A stretch of 64,000 nt of DNA from Burkholderiales bacterium. GTDB lineage: Bacteria > Pseudomonadota > Gammaproteobacteria > Burkholderiales > Burkholderiaceae_C. The position numbers and the translations under genes were made by a program. The notes under the pieces are model-generated. The model was given only the letters and a program-made list of their open reading frames with translations, did no database searches and was not told the origin of the DNA. The stretch is from the NCBI GenBank assembly GCA_016213325.1, contig JACRAY010000005.1:62001-126000 (forward strand), read 5' to 3'. Positions 23,390-31,835 of this stretch are shown here, one piece after another; position 1 is the stretch's first letter, and each line of letters starts with the position of its first letter.

Positions 23390-23985
23390 CCACCACAGCC
23401 CGCACCGCGGAGATCACGCGCAACACCACCGAGACGCAGATCACCGTCCGCGTCAACCTCGACGGCACCGGCAGCGCGCAGCTGGCCACCGGCATCGGTT
23501 TCTTCGACCACATGCTGGACCAGGTGGCGCGCCACGGCCTCGTCGACCTCGCGGTCGAAGCCACGGGCGACCTGCACATCGACGGCCACCACACGGTCGA
23601 GGACGTGGGCATCGCCATCGGCCAGGCGGTGGCGCAGGCGGTGGGGGACAAGAAGGGCATCCGCCGCTACGGCCACGCCTACGTGCCGCTCGACGAGGCG
23701 CTGACGCGCGTGGTGATCGACTTCTCGGGCCGCCCCGGCCTGGTCATGAACGTGCCTTTCAAGAGCGGGATGATCGGCACCTTCGACACGCAGCTCGCGC
23801 ACGAATTCTTCCAGGGCTTCGCCAACCACGCTTTCGTCACGCTGCACATCGACAACCTGCGCGGCGAGAACGCGCACCACCAGTGCGAAACCGTCTTCAA
23901 GGCTTTCGCGCGCGCATTGCGTGCTGCGCTGGAGCCCGACCCGCGCGCCGCCGGCACCATCCCGTCCACCAAGGGAACGCTTTGA
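23386..23985 (+). CDS. hisB: Imidazoleglycerol-phosphate dehydratase
   Basis: Monofunctional IGP dehydratase (199 residues) without the N-terminal histidinol-phosphatase domain found in enterics; the phosphatase must be encoded elsewhere. Two metal-binding repeats are visible, [12 protein letters not shown] and [13 protein letters not shown], together with [16 protein letters not shown] and [15 protein letters not shown]. Overlaps hisC by 4 bases at its start, and its stop overlaps the TTG start of hisH. Confidence 0.97.
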   Translation: MTTTARTAEITRNTTETQITVRVNLDGTGSAQLATGIGFFDHMLDQVARHGLVDLAVEATGDLHIDGHHTVEDVGIAIGQAVAQAVGDKKGIRRYGHAYVPLDEALTRVVIDFSGRPGLVMNVPFKSGMIGTFDTQLAHEFFQGFANHAFVTLHIDNLRGENAHHQCETVFKAFARALRAALEPDPRAAGTIPSTKGTL

Positions 23986-24626
23986 AGACAGTCGCGGTCG
24001 TCGACTACGGCATGGGTAACCTGCGCTCGGTGTCGCAGGCGGTGCAGCACGTGGCCGCCGGCAGCGGCTTCGACGCGGTCGTCACCTCGCGACCGGAAGA
24101 CGTGCGCGCTGCCGAACGCGTGGTGCTGCCGGGGCAGGGCGCCATGCCGGACTGCATGCGCGAGCTGCGCGAATCGGGCCTGCTCGAAAGCGTGCTGGAG
24201 GCCGCCGCCGCCAAGCCGCTGTTCGGCGTGTGCGTGGGCATGCAGATGCTGCTGGATCGCAGCAACGAAGGTCCCACCGAGGGCCTGGGCCTGATCCACG
24301 GCGAGGTGCGGAAGTTCGAGCTGCAAGGCCGCCTGCAGCCCGATGGCAGCCGCTACAAGGTGCCGCAGATGGGCTGGAACCAGGTCTGGCAGTCGCAGCC
24401 GCACTCCCTGTGGGCGGGTGTCCCGGACGGCAGCTACTATTACTTCGTGCACAGCTACTACGCCCGGCCGTCGGCTGCGCGCCACAGCGTCGGGGAATCC
24501 GATTACGGCGCACGCTTTACCGCAGCCATTGCCCGCGATAATATTTTTGCGACCCAGTTCCACCCCGAGAAAAGCGCCGGCCAGGGACTCGCCCTCTACC
24601 GCAACTTCCTGCACTGGAACCCCTGA
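23982..24626 (+). CDS. hisH: Imidazole glycerol phosphate synthase, glutaminase subunit
   Basis: Supplies ammonia from glutamine to HisF. The frame begins with a TTG codon at 23982 that overlaps the hisB stop; the protein reads [18 protein letters not shown], and no upstream ATG gives a better fit, so TTG is the likely start (214 residues). The class I glutaminase triad is present: the nucleophile Cys in [10 protein letters not shown], and His and Glu in [10 protein letters not shown]. hisA follows after 30 bases. Confidence 0.95.
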   Translation: MKTVAVVDYGMGNLRSVSQAVQHVAAGSGFDAVVTSRPEDVRAAERVVLPGQGAMPDCMRELRESGLLESVLEAAAAKPLFGVCVGMQMLLDRSNEGPTEGLGLIHGEVRKFELQGRLQPDGSRYKVPQMGWNQVWQSQPHSLWAGVPDGSYYYFVHSYYARPSAARHSVGESDYGARFTAAIARDNIFATQFHPEKSAGQGLALYRNFLHWNP

Positions 24627-24656
24627 CCTTGCGCACCCGCGCCGTCCGACGCTCCC

Positions 24657-25397
24657 ATGCTTTTGATTCCTGCGATTGACCTGAAAGACGGCCATTGCGT
24701 CCGCCTGAAACAGGGCGACATGGCCCAGGCCACCGTGTTCAGCGAAGACCCGGCCGCCATGGCCCGCGCCTGGCTGGACAAGGGGGCACGCCGCCTGCAC
24801 CTGGTGGACCTGAACGGCGCGTTCGCCGGCAAGCCCCAGAACTTCACCGCCATCCGGTCCATCCTGAAGGCGGTGGGCGACGACATCCCGGTGCAGCTGG
24901 GAGGCGGCATCCGCGACCTCGACACCATCGAGCGCTACATCGACGCCGGCCTGCGCTACGTGATCATCGGCACTGCCGCCGTCAAGAACCCCGGCTTCCT
25001 GAAGGACGCCTGCAGCGCCTTCGGCGGCCACGTCATCGTGGGGCTGGACGCCAAGGACGGCAAGGTGGCCACCGACGGCTGGAGCAAGCTCACCGGCCAC
25101 GAGGTGCTGGACCTCGCGCGCAAGTTCGAGGACTGGGGGGTGGACGCGATCGTGTATACCGACATCGGCCGCGACGGCATGCTCACCGGCGTCAACATCG
25201 AAGCCACCGTCAAGCTGGCCCAGTCGCTCTCGATACCGGTCATCGCATCGGGCGGCCTGTCGAACCTGGAAGACATCCGCCGGCTGTGCGCCGTGGAAAG
25301 CGACGGCGTGGAAGGCGTGATCTGCGGGCGCGCCATCTACTCGGGCGACCTCGACTTCGCCAAGGCCCAGGAACTCGCCGACCAACTGAACGGCTGA
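24657..25397 (+). CDS. hisA: ProFAR isomerase
   Basis: 1-(5-phosphoribosyl)-5-[(5-phosphoribosylamino)methylideneamino]imidazole-4-carboxamide isomerase, a TIM barrel of 246 residues. The catalytic aspartate at the N terminus is in [16 protein letters not shown], and the second is in [13 protein letters not shown]. Phosphate-binding loops are QLGGGIRD and [11 protein letters not shown]. The stop shares one base with the hisF ATG. Confidence 0.97.
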   Translation: MLLIPAIDLKDGHCVRLKQGDMAQATVFSEDPAAMARAWLDKGARRLHLVDLNGAFAGKPQNFTAIRSILKAVGDDIPVQLGGGIRDLDTIERYIDAGLRYVIIGTAAVKNPGFLKDACSAFGGHVIVGLDAKDGKVATDGWSKLTGHEVLDLARKFEDWGVDAIVYTDIGRDGMLTGVNIEATVKLAQSLSIPVIASGGLSNLEDIRRLCAVESDGVEGVICGRAIYSGDLDFAKAQELADQLNG

Positions 25398-26155
25398 TGC
25401 TCGCCAAACGGATCATCCCCTGCCTCGACGTCACCGGCGGACGGGTCGTCAAGGGCGTCAACTTCGTCGAGCTGCGCGACGCGGGCGACCCGGTGGAGAT
25501 TGCCGCGCGCTACAACGAGCAGGGCGCCGACGAGCTTACCTTCCTCGACATCACCGCCACCAGCGACGACCGCGACCTGATCCTGCACATCATCGAGGCG
25601 GTGGCGTCGCAGGTGTTCATCCCGCTCACCGTCGGCGGCGGCGTGCGCACGGTCGAAGACGTGCGGCGGCTGCTGAACGCCGGGGCCGACAAGACCAGCT
25701 TCAACTCCGCGGCCATCGCCAACCCCGGCGTGATCGATGCCGCCTCGGCCAGGTACGGCGCGCAGTGCATCGTGGTGGCGATCGACGCCAAGCGGCGCGA
25801 GGGCGGCGGCTGGGACGTCTACAGCCACGGCGGGCGCCGCAACACCGGGCTCGACGCCGTGCAGTGGGCCACCGAGATGGCGCGGCGCGGCGCGGGCGAG
25901 ATCCTGCTGACCTCGATGGACCGTGACGGCACCAGGTCCGGCTTCGACCTCGAGCTCACGCGTGCCGTGAGCGACGCCGTGCCGGTGCCCGTGATCGCCT
26001 CGGGCGGCGTGGGCAACCTCGACCACCTCGCCGACGGCATCCAGCTGGGCGGCGCCGATGCGGTGCTGGCCGCCAGCATCTTCCACTACGGCGAGTACAC
26101 CGTGGCCCAGGCCAAGGCGCGGATGGCCGAGCGCGGGATTCCCGTACGCCTCTGA
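25397..26155 (+). CDS. hisF: Imidazole glycerol phosphate synthase, cyclase subunit
   Basis: TIM-barrel cyclase (252 residues) that uses ammonia channelled from HisH to make IGP and AICAR. Catalytic aspartates are in [18 protein letters not shown] and [18 protein letters not shown]. Phosphate loops appear in [12 protein letters not shown] and [11 protein letters not shown]. It follows hisA with a one-base overlap. A 34-base gap containing a GGGGTTGCACCCC hairpin separates it from hisI. Confidence 0.97.
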   Translation: MLAKRIIPCLDVTGGRVVKGVNFVELRDAGDPVEIAARYNEQGADELTFLDITATSDDRDLILHIIEAVASQVFIPLTVGGGVRTVEDVRRLLNAGADKTSFNSAAIANPGVIDAASARYGAQCIVVAIDAKRREGGGWDVYSHGGRRNTGLDAVQWATEMARRGAGEILLTSMDRDGTRSGFDLELTRAVSDAVPVPVIASGGVGNLDHLADGIQLGGADAVLAASIFHYGEYTVAQAKARMAERGIPVRL

Positions 26156-26158
26156 GCG

Positions 26159-26180
26159 CTGGGGTTGCACCCCAGCCTAC
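26159..26180. repeat. GGGGTTGCACCCC hairpin repeat upstream of hisI
   Basis: ctggggt-tgc-accccag (7-bp stem) followed by cctac, located between the hisF stop and the hisI ATG (26190). The same 22-24 bp unit occurs twice more in the window, as an inverted pair at 32834-32857 and 32873-32896, so it is a dispersed repeat and not just a local hairpin. Confidence 0.75.
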
Positions 26181-26189
26181 AATGGATTC

Positions 26190-26582
26190 ATGGATTGGCT
26201 CGATGAGGTGAAGTGGGACCCGCAGGGTCTCATGCCGGTGATCGCGCAGGAAGCGTCCACCGGCGACGTCCTCATGTTCGCCTGGATGAACCGCGACGCA
26301 CTGCAAAAGACCGCGGAGTCGGGCCGCGCGGTGTACTTCAGCCGCTCGCGCGGCCGGCTGTGGTTCAAGGGCGAGGAGTCCGGCCACGTGCAGCAGGTGC
26401 ACGAGATCCGCATGGACTGCGACAACGACGTGCTGCTGCTGAAGGTCACCCAGCTCGGGCATGATCCGTCCATCGCCTGCCACACCGGCCGCCACAGCTG
26501 CTTCTTCCAGCGCCTGCGCGACGGCTGCTGGGAAGCGGTGGAACCGGTGCTGAAGGACCCCGACACCATTTACCGCGCATGA
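26190..26582 (+). CDS. hisI: Phosphoribosyl-AMP cyclohydrolase
   Basis: Opens the adenine ring of PR-AMP (third step of histidine synthesis); 130 residues, separate from hisE. Zinc and magnesium ligands are visible in [13 protein letters not shown] and [13 protein letters not shown]. The ATG at 26190 ([20 protein letters not shown]) gives the family's usual N terminus; an out-of-frame ATG lies 8 bases upstream. The stop overlaps hisE by 4 bases. Confidence 0.96.
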   Translation: MDWLDEVKWDPQGLMPVIAQEASTGDVLMFAWMNRDALQKTAESGRAVYFSRSRGRLWFKGEESGHVQQVHEIRMDCDNDVLLLKVTQLGHDPSIACHTGRHSCFFQRLRDGCWEAVEPVLKDPDTIYRA

Positions 26583-26929
26583 CCACGTCCAACGATTCCC
26601 TGGCCCGCCTGCACGCCGTGATCGAAAGCCGCAAGGGTGCAGACCCCGAGCAGAGCTACGTCGCGCGCCTGCTGCACAAGGGCCCGGACGCCTTCCTCAA
26701 GAAGATCGGCGAGGAAGCCACCGAGGTCGTGATGGCGGCCAAGGACGGCGACGCGCGCAAGCTCGTCGACGAAGTGGCCGACCTGTGGTTCCATTCGATG
26801 GTCGCGCTGGCGTACTACGGCGTGAGCCCGGCCGACGTCATCGCCGAACTGGAGCGCCGCGAGGGCACCAGCGGCATCGAGGAAAAGGCCTTGCGCAAGG
26901 CGCAACAACGCGAAGGAGGAGCCCCATGA
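26579..26929 (+). CDS. hisE: Phosphoribosyl-ATP pyrophosphatase
   Basis: Hydrolyses PR-ATP to PR-AMP (second step); 116 residues of the all-alpha MazG-like fold. Hallmarks are [20 protein letters not shown] followed by the acidic cluster [14 protein letters not shown]. Its start overlaps hisI by 4 bases and its stop overlaps the next membrane-protein gene by 4; gaaggaggagcccc just before that next ATG is a very strong ribosome site inside the hisE end. Confidence 0.96.
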   Translation: MTTSNDSLARLHAVIESRKGADPEQSYVARLLHKGPDAFLKKIGEEATEVVMAAKDGDARKLVDEVADLWFHSMVALAYYGVSPADVIAELERREGTSGIEEKALRKAQQREGGAP

Positions 26930-27288
26930 GCGAAACCAACTATGCGGACTTCGTGGCCGGCAAGACGCCGCAGGACCGCACCATCATGCACGTGCTGTAC
27001 GGCATGCATACGATCTCGCCGTTCACCTTCTGGTCGTTGTCGGTGGTGGCGCTGATCGTCAACTACATCAAGAAGGCCGACGAGAGCGAGCCGCTGTACC
27101 TCGGCCACCACCATTTCATGATCCGCACCTTCTGGTGGACGCTGCTGTGGCTGGTGGTGACATCGCCGCTGTACCTGCTGCTGTTCCTGCCCGGCATGAT
27201 CGCGTGGCTGGTGATCGGCGCCTGGTACATCTACCGCTGCATCCGTGGCTGGCTGCGTTTCAACGACAACGAGGCGGCGCCGTCATGA
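26926..27288 (+). CDS. Small membrane protein, DUF4870-like
   Basis: A 120-residue protein with three hydrophobic segments (about residues 33-50, 69-90 and 92-108) separated by short polar loops; no signal peptide. The layout resembles the DUF4870-type small membrane proteins that often sit between hisE and hisIE-linked HIT genes in betaproteobacteria. The tail is short and charged ([17 protein letters not shown]). It overlaps hisE and the HIT gene by 4 bases each, so it is co-translated with the histidine genes, but no role in histidine synthesis is known. Confidence 0.75.
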   Translation: MSETNYADFVAGKTPQDRTIMHVLYGMHTISPFTFWSLSVVALIVNYIKKADESEPLYLGHHHFMIRTFWWTLLWLVVTSPLYLLLFLPGMIAWLVIGAWYIYRCIRGWLRFNDNEAAPS

Positions 27289-27647
27289 GCCTGCGCGACC
27301 CGAACTGCGTCTTCTGCCGGATCGCCGCGGGCGAAATCCCGTCGAAGAAGGTCTACGAGGACGACGACATCTTCGCTTTCCACGACATCCACCCGTGGGC
27401 GCCGGTGCACTTCCTCATGGTCCCGAAGGAGCACGTCACCTCCATGGCCCATGTCGGGCCCCGGCACGAGCCCGTGCTCGGCCGCATGATGGCCCTGGCC
27501 GGCAAGCTGGCCCAGCAGGAGGGCGCGCGTCCCTACCCGGAAGGCGGCTTCCGGGTCGTCGTCAACACCGGCGCCGACGGCGGGCAGGAAGTCCACCACT
27601 TGCACATCCATGTCATCGGTGGGCCGCGGCCCTGGCTCAAAGGCTGA
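27285..27647 (+). CDS. HIT family (histidine triad) nucleotide-binding protein
   Basis: A 120-residue HINT-type purine nucleotide phosphoramidase. It begins DPNCVFCRIAAGEIPSKKVY with the CxxC-like start common to the branch and ends with the active-site triad HHLHIHVIGG. Such genes are regularly found after hisE in Burkholderiales. It overlaps the preceding membrane protein by 4 bases and is followed by a 76-base gap before tatA. Confidence 0.94.
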   Translation: MSLRDPNCVFCRIAAGEIPSKKVYEDDDIFAFHDIHPWAPVHFLMVPKEHVTSMAHVGPRHEPVLGRMMALAGKLAQQEGARPYPEGGFRVVVNTGADGGQEVHHLHIHVIGGPRPWLKG

Positions 27648-27675
27648 AGACTAGAATCGACCCATCGGCGTCAAG

Positions 27676-27699
27676 GGTGGGCCGGCTGCGCTGCCCACC
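27676..27699. repeat. GGTGGGC/GCCCACC hairpin between the HIT gene and tatA
   Basis: ggtgggc (27676-27682) and gcccacc (27693-27699) form a 7-bp stem around ggctgcgct-like sequence. It shares the outer stem with the hairpin after gltD (12503-12525). It could be a terminator for the his transcript or an attenuating hairpin ahead of tatA; no T-run follows. Confidence 0.5.
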
Positions 27700-27723
27700 G
27701 CCCACACTTTAGGAGCAAGAACC

Positions 27724-27972
27724 ATGGGTTCGTTTTCCATCTGGCACTGGCTGGTCGTCCTGTTGATCGTCGTGCTGGTCTTCGGCACCAAGAAGCTCAA
27801 GAACATGGGCTCCGACCTCGGCGGCGCGGTCAAGGGCTTCAAGGACGGCATGAAGGACGGTTCGTCGCCCGCTGCGGACACGGCGGTCCCGCCGTCTGGC
27901 CAGGTCACGTCCAGCACGCCCGGCGCTGCCGACAAGACCACCATCGACGTCGAAGCGAAGAACAAGTCCTGA
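27724..27972 (+). CDS. tatA: Sec-independent translocase TatA
   Basis: Pore-forming component of the twin-arginine system. The 82-residue protein has the N-terminal membrane helix [20 protein letters not shown], then the [20 protein letters not shown] amphipathic helix and a polar, acidic/Ser-rich tail. The ribosome site taggagcaagaacc precedes the ATG. tatB starts 21 bases downstream. Tat export is relevant here because the Rieske protein and possibly molybdoenzymes depend on it. Confidence 0.95.
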   Translation: MGSFSIWHWLVVLLIVVLVFGTKKLKNMGSDLGGAVKGFKDGMKDGSSPAADTAVPPSGQVTSSTPGAADKTTIDVEAKNKS

Positions 27973-27993
27973 AAGCGACGTGACTGAACGCCC

Positions 27994-28446
27994 GTGATCG
28001 ACCTTGGCCTGTCCAAGATGGCGCTGATCGGCGCCGTGGCCCTGATCGTCATCGGGCCCGAGAAACTGCCGCGCGTGGCGCGTACGGTGGGCACGCTGCT
28101 GGGCAAGGCGCAGCGCTACGTGGCCGACGTCAAGGCCGAAGTGAACCGGTCGATGGAGCTCGACGAGCTGCGCAAGATGAAGGAAACGGTGGAGACCGCC
28201 GCGCGCGACGTCGAGTCGTCGGTGCAGGGCGCTGCCAGCGACTTCGAGAAGCAATGGCAGGAAACCACGGCCGCCGCGCTCGAGCCGCCGCCCCCGGCGT
28301 TCCCCGAGTACAAGCACCCGAACAAGAAGTGGCGCGTGAAGCAGGGTGCCATGCCCCAGTGGTACAAGGCGCGCAACGGCGTGCGCACCCGCGCGCTCTC
28401 CGGCGCCGCCCGCGTGGCGAAGTACCGGCCCCACAAGTTCAATTGA
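27994..28446 (+). CDS. tatB: Sec-independent translocase TatB
   Basis: Receptor component of the Tat system; GTG start at 27994 gives 150 residues. The N terminus [20 protein letters not shown] and then [13 protein letters not shown] is the TatB-specific version of the TatA/B helix, including the conserved Glu-Lys-Leu-Pro. A long amphipathic helix follows (about 30-80). The C-terminal basic segment (PHKFN end) is typical of betaproteobacterial TatB. tatC begins one base after its stop. Confidence 0.93.
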   Translation: MIDLGLSKMALIGAVALIVIGPEKLPRVARTVGTLLGKAQRYVADVKAEVNRSMELDELRKMKETVETAARDVESSVQGAASDFEKQWQETTAAALEPPPPAFPEYKHPNKKWRVKQGAMPQWYKARNGVRTRALSGAARVAKYRPHKFN

Positions 28447-28447
28447 A

Positions 28448-29236
28448 GTGACTCCCAACGACAAGGAAGACGAGCTCGCCGGCACCGAGCAGCCCTTCGT
28501 GGCCCACCTCGTCGAGCTGCGCGACCGGCTCATCAAGGCGTTGCTGGCCGTGGGCGCCGTGTGCGTCGTGCTTGCCATCTGGCCCGGCCCCGCGGCGCTG
28601 TACGACCTGCTGGCGGCCCCGCTGATCGCGCACCTGCCCAAGGGCGCGACGCTGATCGCCACTTCGGTCATCTCGCCCTTCATCGTGCCGCTGAAGATCC
28701 TGCTGATGGCGGGCTTCCTGGTGGCGCTGCCGGTGGTGCTGTGGCAGGTGTGGGCGTTCGTGGCGCCGGGCCTGTACACGCACGAGAAGAAGCTGGTGCT
28801 GCCGCTGGTGGTGTCCAGCACGGTGCTGTTCTTCATCGGCGTGGCGTTCTGTTACTTCTTCGTGTTCGGGCAGGTGTTCTCCTTCATCCAGAGCTTCGCG
28901 CCCAAGAGCATCACCGCCGCGCCCGACATCGAGGCCTACCTGAGCTTCGTGCTGACCATGTTCCTGGCGTTCGGCGCGGCGTTCGAGGTGCCGGTGGTGG
29001 TGGTGGTGCTGGCCCGCATGGGGCTGGTGCCGGTGGAAAAACTCAAGGAATTCCGCGGCTACTTCGTCGTGCTGGCTTTCATCATCGCGGCCATCATCAC
29101 GCCGCCGGACGTCGTGTCCCAGCTCGCGCTGGCCATCCCCATGTGCATCCTCTACGAACTGGGCATCTGGGCCGCGCAGATCTTCATCAAGCACACGAAG
29201 GCGCCGGAGGATTCGTCGGAAACTGCAGGGCCATAG
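28448..29236 (+). CDS. tatC: Sec-independent translocase TatC
   Basis: Six-span membrane receptor for twin-arginine signal peptides, 262 residues from GTG 28448. N-terminal signature FVAHLVELRDRLIKAL, then the conserved first-loop residues and periplasmic FIQSFAPKSITAAPDIEAYL before TM3. FGAAFEVPVVVVVLARMGLV and the later ITPPDVVSQLALAIPMCILYE complete the family pattern. The GTG was chosen because it lies directly after the tatB stop and precedes the first motif by a short polar leader. An inverted 'acgcagaag' repeat follows the stop. Confidence 0.95.
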   Translation: MTPNDKEDELAGTEQPFVAHLVELRDRLIKALLAVGAVCVVLAIWPGPAALYDLLAAPLIAHLPKGATLIATSVISPFIVPLKILLMAGFLVALPVVLWQVWAFVAPGLYTHEKKLVLPLVVSSTVLFFIGVAFCYFFVFGQVFSFIQSFAPKSITAAPDIEAYLSFVLTMFLAFGAAFEVPVVVVVLARMGLVPVEKLKEFRGYFVVLAFIIAAIITPPDVVSQLALAIPMCILYELGIWAAQIFIKHTKAPEDSSETAGP

Positions 29237-29246
29237 GCGTCGTCCA

Positions 29247-29338
29247 GAACGCAGAGGACGCAGAAGAGATACCAAAAACGCAGAAGAATTCAGTTTCTGT
29301 TCTGCGTCTTTGGCTTTCCTTCTGCGTCTTCTGCGTTC
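29247..29338. repeat. 'acgcagaag' hairpin repeat, copy 1 (tatC / protease junction)
   Basis: A 92-base inverted repeat between convergent genes. The outer arms, gaacgcagaggacgcagaag (29247-29266) and its complement at 29319-29338, pair over 20 bases with one G-T wobble. An inner aacgcagaag / tctgcgtctt pair also exists. Two further copies lie at 48176-48281 and 51815-51910, each between convergent genes. Probably acts as a two-way transcription terminator. Confidence 0.85.
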
Positions 29339-29354
29339 AATATCCTGGAGAAAG

Positions 29355-30506
29355 CTACCTCTGCTGCAATTGACGCGGCTTCGGCCGCTTGCCTGGGGTG
29401 ACACTCAGGTCGACGCCATCGCCCTTGCGCTGCACGCGGAACTTCGTCGCTTCGCCGGGTTTCAGGCCGGCCACGCTGGTCAGCAATTCGGAGACGGTGG
29501 AGATCGGCTTGCCGGCCACTTCCACGATCACGTCGCCGGGGCGCACGCCGGCCTGGGCGGCCGGGCCGTTCTGCAGCACGCCGGTGATCAGCACGCCGCG
29601 CTTCGCCTTCACGCCGAAGGTCTCCATCAGCTCCGGCGACAGCTCCGCCGGCTCCACGCCGATCCAGCCGCGCGTGACCACGCCGTCCTTCACGATGCCT
29701 TCGAGCACCTGCTTGGCGGTCGACACGGGAATGGCGAAGCCCAGGCCGACGTTGCCGCCGCTGCGCGAATAGATCGCCGTGTTGATGCCCATCAGGTGAC
29801 CGTTCACGTCGACCAGCGCGCCGCCCGAGTTGCCGGGGTTGATGGCCGCATCGGTCTGGATGAAGTTCTCGAAGGTGTTGATGCCCAGCTGGTTGCGCCC
29901 CAACGCGCTCACGATGCCGCTGGTCACGGTCTGGCCCACGCCGAACGGGTTGCCGATGGCCAGCACCTGGTCGCCCACCTGCAGCGCGTCGGAGTTGCCG
30001 AGCGTGATGACGGGCAGGCGCTCCAGCGTGATGCGCAGGATCGCCAGGTCCGACTCGGGGTCGGTGCCGATCACCTTGGCGCGTGTCTTGCGCTGGTCGT
30101 TGAGCTGCACCTCGATCTCGTCGGCGTTCTCCACCACGTGGTTGTTGGTGAGGATGTAGCCGTCGGCGCTGATGATCACGCCGCTGCCCAAGCCGGCCTG
30201 CGGCGCGCTGCCCTGCTCGCCGAAGAAGAAGCGGAACCACGGGTCGTTGGCGTAGGGATGCTGAACGGCCTTGGTGGTGTTGATGCTCACCACGGCCGCC
30301 GCCGCCTTCTGCGCGGCCAGCCGCAGGCTGCCGGCCGGCGGCGCGACAGTCGCCGGTGCAGGCGCCTCCACCAGCGGGACGCCGGTGGACGCGGTCGTTA
30401 CCGCGCCCCGGCTGCCGAGCCAGCCCGGCTTGAGCGTTGCCACCACGAAGTAAGCAGCCAGCAGGACGGTGACCGCCTGCGAAAAGACCAACCAGAAGCG
30501 TCGCAT
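29355..30506 (-). CDS. Membrane-anchored trypsin-like serine protease with one PDZ domain (DegS/DegQ-like)
   Basis: A 383-residue HtrA-family protease. An N-terminal hydrophobic segment (about residues 5-24) acts as anchor or uncleaved signal. The protease domain carries a complete triad: His123 in LTNNHVVENADE, Asp153 in DPESDLAILR and Ser227 in INPGNSGGAL. One PDZ domain occupies about residues 275-370. One PDZ and an anchor resemble DegS; betaproteobacterial versions are usually annotated Do/DegQ-like. Role: periplasmic protein quality control or stress signalling. It converges on tatC across the hairpin repeat and is not part of an obvious operon. Confidence 0.9.
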   Translation of the reverse strand: MRRFWLVFSQAVTVLLAAYFVVATLKPGWLGSRGAVTTASTGVPLVEAPAPATVAPPAGSLRLAAQKAAAAVVSINTTKAVQHPYANDPWFRFFFGEQGSAPQAGLGSGVIISADGYILTNNHVVENADEIEVQLNDQRKTRAKVIGTDPESDLAILRITLERLPVITLGNSDALQVGDQVLAIGNPFGVGQTVTSGIVSALGRNQLGINTFENFIQTDAAINPGNSGGALVDVNGHLMGINTAIYSRSGGNVGLGFAIPVSTAKQVLEGIVKDGVVTRGWIGVEPAELSPELMETFGVKAKRGVLITGVLQNGPAAQAGVRPGDVIVEVAGKPISTVSELLTSVAGLKPGEATKFRVQRKGDGVDLSVTPGKRPKPRQLQQR

Positions 30507-30515
30507 GGCGCGAGT

Positions 30516-31769
30516 TTAGACCGGTGTCACGGTGCGCTGGCGCGCGGTCCTGCGCGGCCCCAGGTTGGCGGCCTCCACCGGTACGCCTTCGCCGGTGGCG
30601 GCATCGAGGATGGCGGCGCGCGACGGCATGTGGCGCGCCGCCTCGGCCATGCGCTGCGCTTCATGCAGGATGTCCTCGGCCTCGGCCTGCTTCGGGCTCA
30701 GGTGCACGATGCCGACGCCGACGTCCACGCGGACCTCCGAGCGCTGGCCGTCCATGCATTTCACCTCGATCGGCCGCCTCAGGCTGGTGGCCAGGCGCAG
30801 GCCCAGCGTGCGCAGCCACGACGGCGAATGCAGCGTCTCCACCAGCACGATGAAGCAGCGGTCCCAGTAGCGGCCCACCGTGTTGACGACCCCCGCCTGC
30901 CGCTGGATGCGGCCGGCCAGGGCGATGTACATCTCGTTCACGCCGGTGGCGCCGACCTGCCCGGCCAGCCGGTCGACGTCGAACACCATCACGGCCATGA
31001 CCGCGCCCTCGCGCCGGGTGCGCTGTCGCCTGCGCTGTGCGCCCAGCAGCTTGCGCACCACTTCGCTGCCGGCCGGGATGCGCGTGACCGGGTCCAGTTC
31101 GGACAGGCGGCCGTCGAGCTCGTGCGCCTGCCACTCGTGGCGGTCGCGCTGCCACAGCACGAAGCCGATCAGGCCGTTGCTCAGCACCGTGCAAAGGGCC
31201 GCTGCCACCTGCCAGGCGATACCGAAGTCCGCGAGGTCCATCGCCGTGGCATACAGGCCCGCGATGGCCGGCAGGGTGAAGGCGCAGCCGACGGCCATGA
31301 CCGGCGCGAGCCGGTCGCCCATCAGCGCCGCGCGCACCGTGATCCAGAGCGTGAGCGTGCAGCCCAGCAGCGCCACCGCGGCCGCCGCGGGAAGTTGCTG
31401 GGGCGCCGGCAGCGCCAGGATGGCGAAACCCGCCAGCGGCAGCACCAGGGCCGACAGGCGCAGCGCGGCCGCCATCACCCGGTCGCGCTGGTGCGCCGAC
31501 AGCCAGCGCTGGATCCACAGGTTGCATAGCGCCACGCAGGTGGGGCCGGCGAGGACCTGCGTCACATGGAAGAAGGCGGGCTCGGGCCGCAGCGTCTGCT
31601 GCAGCACGCCGCTCAGGACCAGCACCATGAGCAGCACCCACACGTGGTACAGCACGCCGCGCAACTGGGCCAAGCTGGGCCGCCAGGCGAAGCCGATGGC
31701 GCGGGCCAGTGCAGCGGCAGCGATGGCGCCCAGTGCCATGCTCCAGGTCACGAGTTCCAGCGCACCCAT
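30516..31769 (-). CDS. Membrane protein with degenerate GGDEF domain
   Basis: A 417-residue protein: about six membrane helices in residues 8-205, then a cytoplasmic GGDEF-fold domain (about 220-385). The fold is recognisable from LDPVTRIPAGSEV (normally DPLTGLPNR) and VFDVDRLAGQVGATGVNEMY. The catalytic GG(D/E)EF site, however, reads GRYWDRCF (about 299-306), so cyclase activity is very unlikely; a c-di-GMP or GTP-binding/regulatory role is possible. ATG at 31769 was preferred because ggggg-agg precedes it; an in-frame ATG at 31805 would add 12 residues. Divergent from pdxA. Confidence 0.78.
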   Translation of the reverse strand: MGALELVTWSMALGAIAAAALARAIGFAWRPSLAQLRGVLYHVWVLLMVLVLSGVLQQTLRPEPAFFHVTQVLAGPTCVALCNLWIQRWLSAHQRDRVMAAALRLSALVLPLAGFAILALPAPQQLPAAAAVALLGCTLTLWITVRAALMGDRLAPVMAVGCAFTLPAIAGLYATAMDLADFGIAWQVAAALCTVLSNGLIGFVLWQRDRHEWQAHELDGRLSELDPVTRIPAGSEVVRKLLGAQRRRQRTRREGAVMAVMVFDVDRLAGQVGATGVNEMYIALAGRIQRQAGVVNTVGRYWDRCFIVLVETLHSPSWLRTLGLRLATSLRRPIEVKCMDGQRSEVRVDVGVGIVHLSPKQAEAEDILHEAQRMAEAARHMPSRAAILDAATGEGVPVEAANLGPRRTARQRTVTPV

Positions 31770-31835
31770 CGCCCCGAATCGCCCTCCCCCAGCGTGCGGC
31801 GCCATTATGCGCGCGGCCGTAGGACAATCCCCGCC

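Noticed and set aside
29247..29338. Tandem cgcagaag units considered as a CRISPR array
   Set aside because: The units are short, inverted rather than regularly spaced, and have no spacers or cas genes nearby.
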